Shown one piece after another: positions 17,627 through 26,922 of a DNA stretch of 64,000 nucleotides. Source of the stretch: an uncultured Polaribacter sp. (GTDB lineage: Bacteria > Bacteroidota > Bacteroidia > Flavobacteriales > Flavobacteriaceae); NCBI RefSeq assembly GCF_947500975.1, contig NZ_CANMUE010000001.1, forward strand, positions 124,001 to 188,000, read 5' to 3'. Within the stretch, counting starts at the first letter, position 1; the number at the start of each line of letters is the position of its first letter. The notes beneath the pieces are model-generated. The model saw only the letters and a program-made list of their open reading frames with translations. It was not told where the DNA came from and did no database searches. A program made the position numbers and the translations under genes.

Positions 17627-18173
17627 GTATTGTTTTGTTCATTTTATAATAATTCTCTTGCAATAATTTTCTTGCTTTAAACAATTGCGATTTTGATGTA
17701 CTTTCAGAAACTCCTAATTTCTTTGCAATTTCTGAATGTTTATAACCTTCAATGGCGAATAAATTAAACACCATTTTGTAACCTTCTGGTAATTTATCAA
17801 TCAGTTTTTGAATATCTTCTACAGAGGTGTTTTCTAAACTTTCTGTGGCAGAATCATTAAAAACATAATCTTCATCAGATAAATCTACAATGTTCTTTTT
17901 TCGCAAATAAGAGATGCACGTGTTCACCATAATTCTACGAATCCAACCTTCAAAACTACCCTCGTTTTTAAACTTGTCTAAGTTGATAAAAACTTTTAAA
18001 AAACCTTGCAACATTAAATCTTCTGCATGATGTAAATCTTTTACATACTGCCTGCAAACACCCAACATTTTAGGCGAATGCTGCTCAAACAATTGTTGTT
18101 GCGCTTCTCTATTATTGTGTATCGCTTTTTTAATGAGCGAAGTTTGGTTGTTATGCAATGATATAATTTTCAA
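17613..18173 (-). CDS. ECF-type RNA polymerase sigma factor
   Basis: A 186-residue sigma-70 family regulator with region 2 (QQQLFEQHSPKMLGVCRQY, AEDLMLQGFLKVF, EGWIRRIMVNTCISYLR) and region 4 (LPEGYKMVFNLFAIEGYKH, SEIAKKLGVSESTSKSQL). It uses a TTG start (MKIISLHNN), with a TATATTTG -7 element 29 bases upstream. It overlaps the anti-sigma-like gene by 14 bases, so the two are translationally coupled. Confidence 0.93.
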   Translation of the reverse strand: MKIISLHNNQTSLIKKAIHNNREAQQQLFEQHSPKMLGVCRQYVKDLHHAEDLMLQGFLKVFINLDKFKNEGSFEGWIRRIMVNTCISYLRKKNIVDLSDEDYVFNDSATESLENTSVEDIQKLIDKLPEGYKMVFNLFAIEGYKHSEIAKKLGVSESTSKSQLFKARKLLQENYYKMNKTIHAKK

Positions 18174-18201
18174 GCCTCTTAGTTCGTTTTTAACTGCCTT
18201 A

Positions 18202-18209
18202 CAAATATA
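18202..18209 (-). promoter_or_regulatory. -7 element (TATATTTG) for the sigma factor operon
   Basis: TATATTTG on the minus strand, 28 bases before the TTG start codon. This matches the housekeeping consensus; no -33 TTTG is seen at the proper distance. Confidence 0.5.
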
Positions 18210-18711
18210 TAGACTACATAAGTTTTAAAAAGGTTGCTTGAGGGTAAAAAAAATGAAGTTTTTTATACCCACTCTTTATGGATTAACTTTTAGTTGGTAT
18301 ATTTATTAATATTATTTTTTTAGGTCTAAAAAAAGACAAATCGGAATTTATAGATTTGTTATATTTACATTAAGAATGTAAATAAAGCTTTATCAAATCA
18401 AGTTAGAGCTGACAACTTAAAATTGACTAAAAAAACCAGAAAATAATTTCCCTCCTCATTTAGAACTAGGTCATTTTGATTTTGGAGTTTGTCTCGTTTT
18501 TATTAAAAATAAAGCTAATTTATAACAATCACAATATCTAATATATGTCTCAATTACAAAAACCTGATCTTGTTACAGAGACAAGGTTAGGTAAATGAGT
18601 CTAATTTAAAAGAAATGAACAAAACATTAAAAAATACATTAATCAACTTAATAGCGAACTTTAAGTTTTATATATATAATTCGATAATTCTCTATTTATA
18701 AATTAATTAAA
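18210..18711. other. Intergenic region with possible gene remnants
   Basis: About 500 bases without an intact gene between two divergent genes. At 18436-18525 (plus strand) an open stretch reads PENNFPPHLELGHFDFGVCL and ends at a TAA; it vaguely resembles the start of a glyoxalase/VOC-type domain but is cut after about 30 codons. A second mini-frame at 18547-18597 starts MSQLQKPDLVTETRLGK and stops. Neither has a recognisable full-length counterpart here. The rest is AT-rich with no strong hairpin. Confidence 0.3.
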
Positions 18712-20109
18712 ATGAAAAGCAAAATTCAACATAAAATGTTTCAAGAAATTAGAAACAAAGAAATATTTAAGCAATCACATCAGTATTCATTTGAATATTT
18801 AGAAAACATTTTTGACCGAAATGTTTACCCAACAGAAGAAGCTGTCAAAAACTTATCGATATTTAACGAAAAACTACCAACTGATTCTACTAATGCTAAA
18901 AGTGTTATAGAACAATTAAATAAATATGGAAGTCCAGCAACAACAGCAACATTAGGCGGGAGATATTTTGGATTTGTAACCGGAAGCGCTATCCCTGTTG
19001 GTTTGGCAGCCAAAAATTTAGGAACTTACTGGGATCAAGCACCAGCAATGAAAGTTTTATCACCAATAGGTAGTAAACTAGAATCGGTTGTTGAAAAATG
19101 GTTGGTGGATTTATTTAGTTTACCTCAAAATACATCCGCAGGGTTTGTAAGCGGAACATCAACAGCTAATTTATGTGGTTTGGCAGCTGCAAGATATCGC
19201 ATTCTGCAAAGGAATAATTGGGATATAAATGAGAAAGGTCTTAGAAATTCACCCAAAATTAGAATTGTAACAGGAAAACAATCGCATTCAACAGTTCTAA
19301 AAGCAATAGGAATATTAGGCTTAGGAACAGAAAATATTGAATGGGTAAACGTAGACAATCAAGGCAGAATTATTCCTGATTTAATTCCTGAATTAGATGA
19401 AAATACAATTCTGATTTTACAAGCAGGTAATGTAAATAGTGGTGCATTTGATAACTTTGAAATTATTTGTAAGAAAGCAAATAAAGCTAATGCTTGGATT
19501 CATATTGATGGTGCATTCGGTTTGTGGGCTGAAGCAGTAAATGAATTAAAATATTTAACTAAAGGAATAGGAAATGCTACTTCTTGGGCTGTAGATGGAC
19601 ACAAAACATTAAACACGCCTTATGATTGTGGTATTATATTATGTTCTGACCAAGAGGCAATGACTTCTGCGCTTCATATGGCTGGAAGCTATATTATAGA
19701 AAGCACTGAAAGAGACGGAATGTTTTATACACCCGAAATGTCTCGAAGAGCTAGAATAATTGAATTATGGTCTATAATGAAGTATCTAGGGAAAAATGGA
19801 ATTGATGAAATGATTCTAACGATGAATCGAAGAGCAAAACAATTTGCTGAAGAAATAGAAAAAATAGAAGGTTTTCACGTTGAAAATGACATTGTTTTTA
19901 ATCAAGTAATTGTTAAATGTGATTCGGATAAAATTACCAAACAAGTATTAAGTAATATTCAAATGTTAAGAGAATGTTGGTTAGGTGGCTCAATGTGGTT
20001 AGGTAAAAAAGTTATGAGAGTGAGTATATGCTCTTGGGCAACTACTGAAAATGATATATCTAAATCTGTAAAATCATTTAAAAAAGCATTAAAATTAGCT
20101 AACAGATAA
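18712..20109 (+). CDS. PLP-dependent group II decarboxylase-like enzyme
   Basis: A 465-residue fold-type I PLP enzyme of the pyridoxal-dependent decarboxylase (glutamate/aromatic amino acid decarboxylase) group. Visible are GFVSGTSTANLCGLAAARY (cofactor phosphate region), the IHIDGAFGLWAEAV Asp that contacts the pyridine N, and the Schiff-base lysine in SWAVDGHKTLNTPYDCG. C-terminal WLGGSMWLGKKVMRVSICSW fits the small domain. The substrate cannot be told from sequence. It is monocistronic. Neighbouring sequence upstream contains decayed fragments, so this may be an accessory locus. Confidence 0.87.
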   Translation: MKSKIQHKMFQEIRNKEIFKQSHQYSFEYLENIFDRNVYPTEEAVKNLSIFNEKLPTDSTNAKSVIEQLNKYGSPATTATLGGRYFGFVTGSAIPVGLAAKNLGTYWDQAPAMKVLSPIGSKLESVVEKWLVDLFSLPQNTSAGFVSGTSTANLCGLAAARYRILQRNNWDINEKGLRNSPKIRIVTGKQSHSTVLKAIGILGLGTENIEWVNVDNQGRIIPDLIPELDENTILILQAGNVNSGAFDNFEIICKKANKANAWIHIDGAFGLWAEAVNELKYLTKGIGNATSWAVDGHKTLNTPYDCGIILCSDQEAMTSALHMAGSYIIESTERDGMFYTPEMSRRARIIELWSIMKYLGKNGIDEMILTMNRRAKQFAEEIEKIEGFHVENDIVFNQVIVKCDSDKITKQVLSNIQMLRECWLGGSMWLGKKVMRVSICSWATTENDISKSVKSFKKALKLANR

Positions 20110-20282
20110 AGTGTATAAAAATAGCAGTTTAATTACTAAAATAAAAAAAGACTTTATAACAAATGTTAAGTTTATTTTGAATAAATGAATACTTAAAAAT
20201 CTACCAATCTTCTTTTATAAAATATGAATATATATCCCTATAGAAAATAAAAAAATAAATTTAGACTGGTTTAAAAAAACTT

Positions 20283-21755
20283 TTACAACATTAATGTTTT
20301 TTTACTTTTAGTCAACTGTTCATCAAACAATTCTTTAGTAATTTCAGTTTTATAAAAAGGAACAATTTCTTTTAGTTTTTCTTTTCCATTTTTAGAATTT
20401 ATCAATTCAGGAAATGCTTTTTCAATTACTTCTAACATAATTGAGGTTGCAGTAGAAGCTCCAGGAGAAGCACCTAACAAACAAGTTATACCACCATCTT
20501 TACTCGAAATAACTTCTGTACCAAATTGTAATTTTCCGCCTTCAAATTCATCCTTTTTAATAATTTGTACTCTTTGACCCGCTTTTACAACATCCCAATC
20601 TTTACTATCAGCATTTTTCATAAACTTACGTAAAGAAGCCATTCTGTCTTCTTTACTCATCATTACTTGTTCTACTAAATATTTAGTGAGTGGTAAATTG
20701 TGCCAAAAAGCACCTAACATAGAAGGGATATTATCAAATTTAATAGATTTAAACAAGTCTAAATTAGAACCTTCTTTTAAAAATTTAGGACTAAAACCTG
20801 CAAAAGGACCAAACATTAATTGACGTTTTCCGTCTATAAAACGCGTATCTAAATGCGGAGTTGACATTGGCGGATCTCCTAAACCAGCTTTACTATATAC
20901 TTTTGCATTATGCTGTTTTATAATTTCTTCATTGTTACAAACTAACCATTCTCCACTTACAGGAAAACCTCCATATCCTTCTTTTTCTTCAATTTCAACT
21001 TTTTGCAATAAAAGTAAACTACCACCTCCTGCTCCAATAAATACATGTTCTGCTTCTAAATTATATTTCTCTTTGGTTTTTAAATTTTTAACTTCAACCG
21101 TCCAATCTAAATCTGTATCAGGGTCAATATCTTGTACCTCCATATGACAATGAACTGGTGTATTAAATTCGGTTTCTAAAATAGAAAAAAGCTTTTCAGT
21201 TAAAATACCATAATTCATTTCTGTACCTCTATCAATTCTAGAAGCGGCCATAATTTCTTCTTGGGTTCTATCATTTGCAATTAAAGGAAACCACTCTTTC
21301 ATTTTACTGATATCTTTTGTAAACTCAATAGAATCAAACTTAAAATGATCTTTCATTTCATTGAATCTTCTTTCTAAATAATCTACATTTTCTTGCCCTA
21401 AAACCCAACTATGATGTTTTACTGATGTAATAAATTCATTCGGATTTTCTAGTAATCCTTTTTTTGTTAAATAAGACCAAAACTGTTTTGAAACTTCATA
21501 TTGCGTACAAATATCAATTGCTTTTTTTATGGATACTTTTCCGTCCTCTTGCGGACAATAATTTAGTTCACACAAAGCAGAATGACCTGTACCAGCGTTA
21601 TTCCAAGCAGCAGAACTTTCTTGTGCAACTTTATCTAAACGTTCTAAAATTAAAATATTTTTTTTAGGATCTAATAATTTGGTAATTAAAGCCAAAGTAG
21701 CACTCATAATTCCACCACCAACACATATTAAATCATATTCTTTTTTTGATTTCAT
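20283..21755 (-). CDS. mqo: Malate:quinone oxidoreductase
   Basis: A membrane-associated FAD enzyme oxidising malate to oxaloacetate with transfer of electrons to quinone; in many Bacteroidota it serves the TCA cycle. The 490-residue length is normal. Motifs: FAD loop CVGGGIMSATLA near residue 12, SSAAWNNAGTGHSALCELNY, VFIGAGGGSLLLLQKVEI, GFPVSGEWLVC, LDTRFIDGKRQLMFGPFAGF and LLGASPGASTATSIM. It is monocistronic with no obvious promoter consensus upstream. Confidence 0.97.
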   Translation of the reverse strand: MKSKKEYDLICVGGGIMSATLALITKLLDPKKNILILERLDKVAQESSAAWNNAGTGHSALCELNYCPQEDGKVSIKKAIDICTQYEVSKQFWSYLTKKGLLENPNEFITSVKHHSWVLGQENVDYLERRFNEMKDHFKFDSIEFTKDISKMKEWFPLIANDRTQEEIMAASRIDRGTEMNYGILTEKLFSILETEFNTPVHCHMEVQDIDPDTDLDWTVEVKNLKTKEKYNLEAEHVFIGAGGGSLLLLQKVEIEEKEGYGGFPVSGEWLVCNNEEIIKQHNAKVYSKAGLGDPPMSTPHLDTRFIDGKRQLMFGPFAGFSPKFLKEGSNLDLFKSIKFDNIPSMLGAFWHNLPLTKYLVEQVMMSKEDRMASLRKFMKNADSKDWDVVKAGQRVQIIKKDEFEGGKLQFGTEVISSKDGGITCLLGASPGASTATSIMLEVIEKAFPELINSKNGKEKLKEIVPFYKTEITKELFDEQLTKSKKTLML

Positions 21756-21891
21756 AAATAAATTTTAGTTTGATAAATATATGTTTATTTTTTCTTCGAA
21801 AAAAGTTATGTTACAAAACTTCAATAAAAAATCGTAAAGAAAAACATAAGAGTAATTACTCAATTAGGAAAGATTAAAGTGAGCTAATTTG

Positions 21892-24333
21892 TTAATAAGC
21901 ATCTACATCAATAATAAACCTAATAGGTCTAAAATCTTTAACAGCTTCAAATGTATTTTTAATTTTAAAAACCTGATTCTTAGTCATTTTTAAACTCTGT
22001 TTTGGTGGAATTTTAATTATCAAATTCTTAATATATTGATTTCTTATTCTTGATACTGCAGGTGCAGTAGGTCCTAAAACATGTTCTCCAAAAGAAGTAT
22101 ATAATGCTTTAAATAACCAATTAATTCCACTATCAACTTTGTTATAATCTTTGTGCTTTAAAGTAATTTTTATCAATCGATAATAAGGTGGATATTTATA
22201 CTGCCAACGTTCTTGCAACTGCTCTTTATACATTTCTAAATAAGCTGTTGTTGAAACTTGTTGCAATATTTGATGATAAGAGTTATAGGTCTGAATTGCT
22301 ACATTACCTTGTTTTTTACTTCTACCAGATCTACCAGAAACTTGTACCATCATTTGATAAGCACGTTCATGTGCTCTAAAATCTGGAAAATTTAACATAC
22401 TATCTGCATTTAAAATACCAACCAAAGAAACATTATTAAAATCTAATCCTTTAGAGAGCATTTGTGTACCAACCAAAATGTCTATTTCTCTAGCTTCAAA
22501 AGCGCCAATGATTTTCTGATAACCAAATTTACCACGGGTAGTATCCAAATCCATTCTTCCTATTTTAAAATCTGGAAAAAGTTCTTTTAATTCCAACTCA
22601 ATTTGCTCTGTTCCAAAACCTTTGGTATCTAGTGTATTACTTCCACAGGCTCCACAACTATTTGGCATAGCACGCTGATAATTACAATAGTGACATCGTA
22701 ATTCATGCCTAAATTTATGGTAGGTTAAACTAACATCGCAATTAGGGCATTGAGGAGAAACCCCACAGGTTTTACACTCTACAACTGGCGAAAACCCTCT
22801 CCTATTTTGAAATAAAATAACTTGTTCTTTTAAATCTAAAGCCTCTTCAATTAACTTGAGCATTGTATCTGAGAAATGACCTTTCATTTCCTTTTTTCTA
22901 TGCTTTTCTTTAACATCAATTAATTGAATTTTAGGCAGTTGCACATTTCCAAAACGTCTATTTAATTCAATAAAACCATACTTTTTTTGTTGTGCATTAA
23001 AATAACTTTCTAAAGATGGTGTAGCAGAACCTAGTAATATTTTTGCATTATGAAACTTTGCTAAAACAATAGCGGCATCACGTGCATTATATCTTGGTGA
23101 AGGCTCAAATTGTTTATAAGAAGTTTCGTGTTCTTCATCAACAATTATCAATCCTAGATTAGAAAATGGTAAAAATATTGAAGAACGAGCACCTAATATT
23201 ATTTGTGCTTTTGGCTTGTTTTCAAGTACATTATTCCACACTTCTACTCTTTCATTCATAGAATATTTTGAGTGAAATACAGAAATTTTATTTCCAAAAT
23301 ATACTTGCAATCTCGTAATTATTTGTGTTGTTAAAGCTATTTCTGGCAATAAAAACAGCACTTGTTTCCCTGTATCTAAAATTTCTTGAATTAACTTTGT
23401 ATATACTTCCGTTTTACCAGAACTTGTAATTCCGTGTAAAAGTGTTACATCTTTTTCTTTAAAAGATTCTTTGATATCACAAAATGCCTTTTCTTGAAAT
23501 TCATTCAACTTTTTTAAATCATTTGTACCACCTTTAAAACTAATTCTATCAGTTTGAATATGATAAAACTCGAAAATATTTTTATCCACCAAAGATTTTA
23601 AAATTGAAGAAGAAACATTTACTTTTTTTTCTAAATCCTTTGCTTTAATTGGTTTTTTAGATGATGATAATTGAAAAAATCCTAAAACTGCTTCTCGTTG
23701 TTTTTTTGCTCTTGATAATTCTTCTAACAATTTATTTAAAGAATCATCACTTGAATAATCTGAATGCAAACGAACATACTTTACCAATTTTGGCTTGTAT
23801 TGTTCATAAATTTCTTCCTTAATTGTAACTGCTGATTTTTTTATCAATTCGTTTACAATTGGCATTACTTTTTTCTTTCCTAAGATATCAACAACTTGAT
23901 GAATTGTAAGCTGAGATTGATGTTGTAAAGCTTCGAAAATCAAAAACTCATCATCTGCTAAAATAGATTCTTCTGAGAATGTTTCATTTTTAAGAATAAT
24001 AGTTTCACTTTCTAATAAAAAAGAAGAAGGTAATGAAGCTCTATAAACATCGCCTAAAGAACACATATAGTAATTTGCAGTCCATTGCCAATGTTGTAAT
24101 TGCATCTCATTTACTAAAGGTACTTCATCTAAAATTTGATGAATTTCTTTTGCTTCATATAAAGTTGGTGACGTTTTATGAATATTAAAGACTAAACCCG
24201 TAAAAATTTTACTTTTACCAAAAGAAACAGCAACTCTCATTCCTTTTTTAAGAAAATTAAACTCCTCTTCTGTTACAGAATAAGTAAAGGTTTTAGGAAT
24301 TGGAATGGGTAATATGAGGTCTATAAAATAAAT
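21892..24333 (-). CDS. priA: Primosomal helicase PriA, probable AUU start
   Basis: PriA restarts stalled replication forks by loading DnaB. The helicase core shows the Walker A loop GITSSGKTEVY, DEEHETSYKQFEP, GSATPSLESY, and the zinc region with paired cysteines (CKTCGVSPQCPNC, CHYC, CGACG). The first ATG (24240) would give 782 residues beginning MRVAVSFGKSK, but the frame continues upstream with FIDLILPIPIPKTFTYSVTE, clearly the conserved PriA N-terminus (3'-end-binding domain). No ATG, GTG or TTG occurs between 24240 and the in-frame stop at 24340-24342. The family start position coincides with ATT at 24331-24333, giving 813 residues. Confidence 0.93.
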   Translation of the reverse strand: MYFIDLILPIPIPKTFTYSVTEEEFNFLKKGMRVAVSFGKSKIFTGLVFNIHKTSPTLYEAKEIHQILDEVPLVNEMQLQHWQWTANYYMCSLGDVYRASLPSSFLLESETIILKNETFSEESILADDEFLIFEALQHQSQLTIHQVVDILGKKKVMPIVNELIKKSAVTIKEEIYEQYKPKLVKYVRLHSDYSSDDSLNKLLEELSRAKKQREAVLGFFQLSSSKKPIKAKDLEKKVNVSSSILKSLVDKNIFEFYHIQTDRISFKGGTNDLKKLNEFQEKAFCDIKESFKEKDVTLLHGITSSGKTEVYTKLIQEILDTGKQVLFLLPEIALTTQIITRLQVYFGNKISVFHSKYSMNERVEVWNNVLENKPKAQIILGARSSIFLPFSNLGLIIVDEEHETSYKQFEPSPRYNARDAAIVLAKFHNAKILLGSATPSLESYFNAQQKKYGFIELNRRFGNVQLPKIQLIDVKEKHRKKEMKGHFSDTMLKLIEEALDLKEQVILFQNRRGFSPVVECKTCGVSPQCPNCDVSLTYHKFRHELRCHYCNYQRAMPNSCGACGSNTLDTKGFGTEQIELELKELFPDFKIGRMDLDTTRGKFGYQKIIGAFEAREIDILVGTQMLSKGLDFNNVSLVGILNADSMLNFPDFRAHERAYQMMVQVSGRSGRSKKQGNVAIQTYNSYHQILQQVSTTAYLEMYKEQLQERWQYKYPPYYRLIKITLKHKDYNKVDSGINWLFKALYTSFGEHVLGPTAPAVSRIRNQYIKNLIIKIPPKQSLKMTKNQVFKIKNTFEAVKDFRPIRFIIDVDAY

Positions 24334-24495
24334 AATTGTTTAACTTTAAAGTTCTAATATCAAAACTAAATAAAATATACTATATGTAAACATATTTATG
24401 TTATTAATACCTTAAAAGTATATTTACAAAAAACTAAAAATTAAAAGAATAATTATTAAATTAGTTGCTCATTATCTTATTAGATGATATAATAA

Positions 24496-24792
24496 ATGAA
24501 AAATATTACACATCTTATAAATTACTATCTAACTACAAAAGAGGTATATTCTCTTGAACAAATTTTAAATGATTTAGTAATTTCTACCAATCAAGAAAAT
24601 TATTTAGAAATAATTTCTAAATTAGAAGAACATCCATATTCTACTGAAGTAGAAACTAGTATTTATTTGACAGAAATTTCTAAAAAAAACTTAAAGGGCT
24701 TAAAAAGTATAATAAAAATCAAACAAAAAAATTACACAAACAAAACTGCTCTAGAGTATTTAGAAGAAGCATTGATAAATATAAAATCTTAA
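24496..24792 (+). CDS. Small helical protein of unknown function
   Basis: A 98-residue cytoplasmic protein, mostly helical and charged (LTTKEVYSLEQILNDLVIST, LKGLKSIIKIKQKNYTNK). No signal peptide or motif is visible and I do not recognise the family. It stands alone between priA and the THUMP methyltransferase gene, facing the latter. Codon usage looks like the neighbours and the start ATG is followed by an uninterrupted frame, so it is probably a real gene, but this rests on the open frame alone. Confidence 0.55.
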   Translation: MKNITHLINYYLTTKEVYSLEQILNDLVISTNQENYLEIISKLEEHPYSTEVETSIYLTEISKKNLKGLKSIIKIKQKNYTNKTALEYLEEALINIKS

Positions 24793-24824
24793 TTTTCAGA
24801 ATTAGTATCTGTTACAATTTCTTT

Positions 24825-25994
24825 TTATAAAGTCTCTTTTCTAGATTTTATTTTTCTTGTACCTTCATATAATTCGTATTTTACGTACTTACAGTTTAAA
24901 TCACCATTTTTTAAATCGATTCTTCTAGAAGTTCGCAAACCAACATGTTTTAAAGCTTCAATATCTGAAGTAATAAACCAAGCTGTAGAACCCGGATAAT
25001 TGTGTTTTAAAGTATCACCTATTTTCTTATAAAACTCTTTTGTATCAATATTTAAACGTTCTCCATATGGTGGATTAAATAAAATAGTAGTATTTCCAAA
25101 AACTTCTTTTGTTGAGTTAAAAAAGTTAACATGATGCACACCAATAAATTCATCTAAATTAGCATTCTCTATATTATCTTTTGCTTTTTGTACTGCTGAT
25201 GGTGCTTTATCAAAGCCCATAATTTTATAATGAGAACTTCTAATTTTCTTTAATAAAGAATCTTGAATGGTAAAATATAAATCTTCATCATAATCTTTCC
25301 AGTTTTCGAAACCAAAATGTTTTCTGTTAATATTTGCAGGAATATTGTTTGCTATCATGGCTGCTTCAATTAAAATAGTACCAGAACCGCACATTGGGTC
25401 TATAAAATTTTCTTCGCCTGTATAACCAGACAACAAAATCATACCAGCCGCTAAAACTTCATTAATTGGTGCAATATTGGTAGCTGTTCTGTAACCACGC
25501 TTGTGCAAAGAGTCTCCAGAAGAATCTAGAGAAATTGTTAATAAATCTTTCTGAATATGAATGTGAATTTTTAAATCTGGATAATCTAAATCTACATTGG
25601 GTCTTTTGCCAAATTTATCTCTAAAATAATCTGCAATAGCATCTTTAGATTTTAAAGCAATATAATGTGAGTGATTGGTTAAGTTTTTAGAATTAGAAAC
25701 AGCACCAATAGAAAAAGTACCATCAACATCTAAATATTTTTCCCATTTTATTTTTTTTACTGAATCATATAAATCTTCCTCATCATATATTTTAGTAACT
25801 TTTATTGGTTTTAGAATACGAATAGCTGTTCTTAAAGCAATATTTGCTTTGTACATAAAACCTGCATCTCCTTTAAAAGAAACACTTCTAACAGCTTCTG
25901 TTACATCTTTTGCTCCTAAATTTGTTAGCTCTTTTGCTAAAATGCTTTCTAAACCAAACATGGTAGTTGCCACCATTTTAAAATCGTCATTCAT
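24825..25994 (-). CDS. THUMP-domain class I RNA methyltransferase (RlmL/YpsC-like)
   Basis: A 389-residue SAM-dependent guanine-N2 RNA methyltransferase resembling the N-terminal half of E. coli RlmL (23S rRNA G2445). The N-terminal ferredoxin-like/THUMP region (about residues 1-160, with SFKGDAGFMYKANIALRTAI) is followed by the methyltransferase domain: NFIDPMCGSGTILIEAAM (SAM loop), MGFDKAPSAVQKAKDNIEN and the catalytic motif FNPPYGERL. The C-terminal tail is basic. A TATTTTTG -7 element is 18 bases upstream. The exact rRNA position methylated is inferred from the family. Confidence 0.92.
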   Translation of the reverse strand: MNDDFKMVATTMFGLESILAKELTNLGAKDVTEAVRSVSFKGDAGFMYKANIALRTAIRILKPIKVTKIYDEEDLYDSVKKIKWEKYLDVDGTFSIGAVSNSKNLTNHSHYIALKSKDAIADYFRDKFGKRPNVDLDYPDLKIHIHIQKDLLTISLDSSGDSLHKRGYRTATNIAPINEVLAAGMILLSGYTGEENFIDPMCGSGTILIEAAMIANNIPANINRKHFGFENWKDYDEDLYFTIQDSLLKKIRSSHYKIMGFDKAPSAVQKAKDNIENANLDEFIGVHHVNFFNSTKEVFGNTTILFNPPYGERLNIDTKEFYKKIGDTLKHNYPGSTAWFITSDIEALKHVGLRTSRRIDLKNGDLNCKYVKYELYEGTRKIKSRKETL

Positions 25995-26012
25995 ACTTGT
26001 AAAAATTGGCTA

Positions 26013-26020
26013 CAAAAATA
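26013..26020 (-). promoter_or_regulatory. -7 element (TATTTTTG) for the RNA methyltransferase gene
   Basis: Minus-strand TATTTTTG, 18 bases upstream of the ATG at 25994, fitting TAnnTTTG. No -33 box seen. Confidence 0.45.
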
Positions 26021-26196
26021 CGTTTTAAAAATAGGTTTTATACTAATTAAGAAATTCATTTTAAGAAACGTAAGATTTGGTTACTTTTACAGACTCAATT
26101 ATAAAAATTTTATAATTAGACTCTTGTTTTCGCAAGAACAACAATTTCAATGGTAACATTTAGAAAACTCTAAAGGAAGCTCTTTTTTGAGTATTT

Positions 26197-26922
26197 ATGA
26201 AGAATAAAGATTGGTTTACAAATTGGTTCAACACATCGTATTATCATATTTTATATAAAGATAGAAATGATGAAGATGCTCAGTTATTTATGAAAAATAT
26301 TACTGAGTTTTTAAAATTAGAAAAATCTACACATATTTTAGATCTACCTTGTGGAAAAGGACGTCATGCCGTTTTTTTAAATTCTTTAGGATATAAAGTT
26401 ACTGGAGGAGATTTGGCAGAGAATAGTATTATTTATGCAAAGGATTTTGAGAACGATACCTTAAATTTTAAGGTGCACGATATGCGAGAACCTTTTAATA
26501 ATAAATATGATTCAATTTTTAATTTGTTTACAAGTTTTGGTTATTTTGAAGATGATAAAGAAGATATCTTAATTTTAGAAAACATAAAAAACGGATTGAA
26601 TAAAGGTGGTTATTTTGTATTCGATTTTTTAAATGCAGATTTAGTAAAAGCCAACTTGGTTGCCAAAGAAACTAAAATTGTTGATGATATTACTTTTAAC
26701 ATTACCAGAGAAATTACCAATGGTTTTATTATAAAAAATATTTCTTTTTTTGCTGATGGAAATAATCATAATTATACAGAAAGAGTAAAATATTTAGATG
26801 TACAAAAAATGAAATCTTATTTCGAAAAAGTTGGTTTTACAATTACAAATACCTTTGGAGATTATAATTTATCAAATTTTAATACTAAAACTTCTAACAG
26901 ATTAATCTTAGTTGCAAAATGA
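26197..26922 (+). CDS. Class I SAM-dependent methyltransferase
   Basis: A 241-residue methyltransferase of the small-molecule type. The SAM-binding loop is HILDLPCGKGRHAVFLNSLG (about residues 46-65), followed by VTGGDLAENSI and the FTSFGYFEDDKED post-motif. The C-terminal part (RLILVAK) completes the fold. The substrate is unknown. It overlaps the ZIP transporter gene by 4 bases (ATGA), so the two are translationally coupled. Confidence 0.88.
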   Translation: MKNKDWFTNWFNTSYYHILYKDRNDEDAQLFMKNITEFLKLEKSTHILDLPCGKGRHAVFLNSLGYKVTGGDLAENSIIYAKDFENDTLNFKVHDMREPFNNKYDSIFNLFTSFGYFEDDKEDILILENIKNGLNKGGYFVFDFLNADLVKANLVAKETKIVDDITFNITREITNGFIIKNISFFADGNNHNYTERVKYLDVQKMKSYFEKVGFTITNTFGDYNLSNFNTKTSNRLILVAK

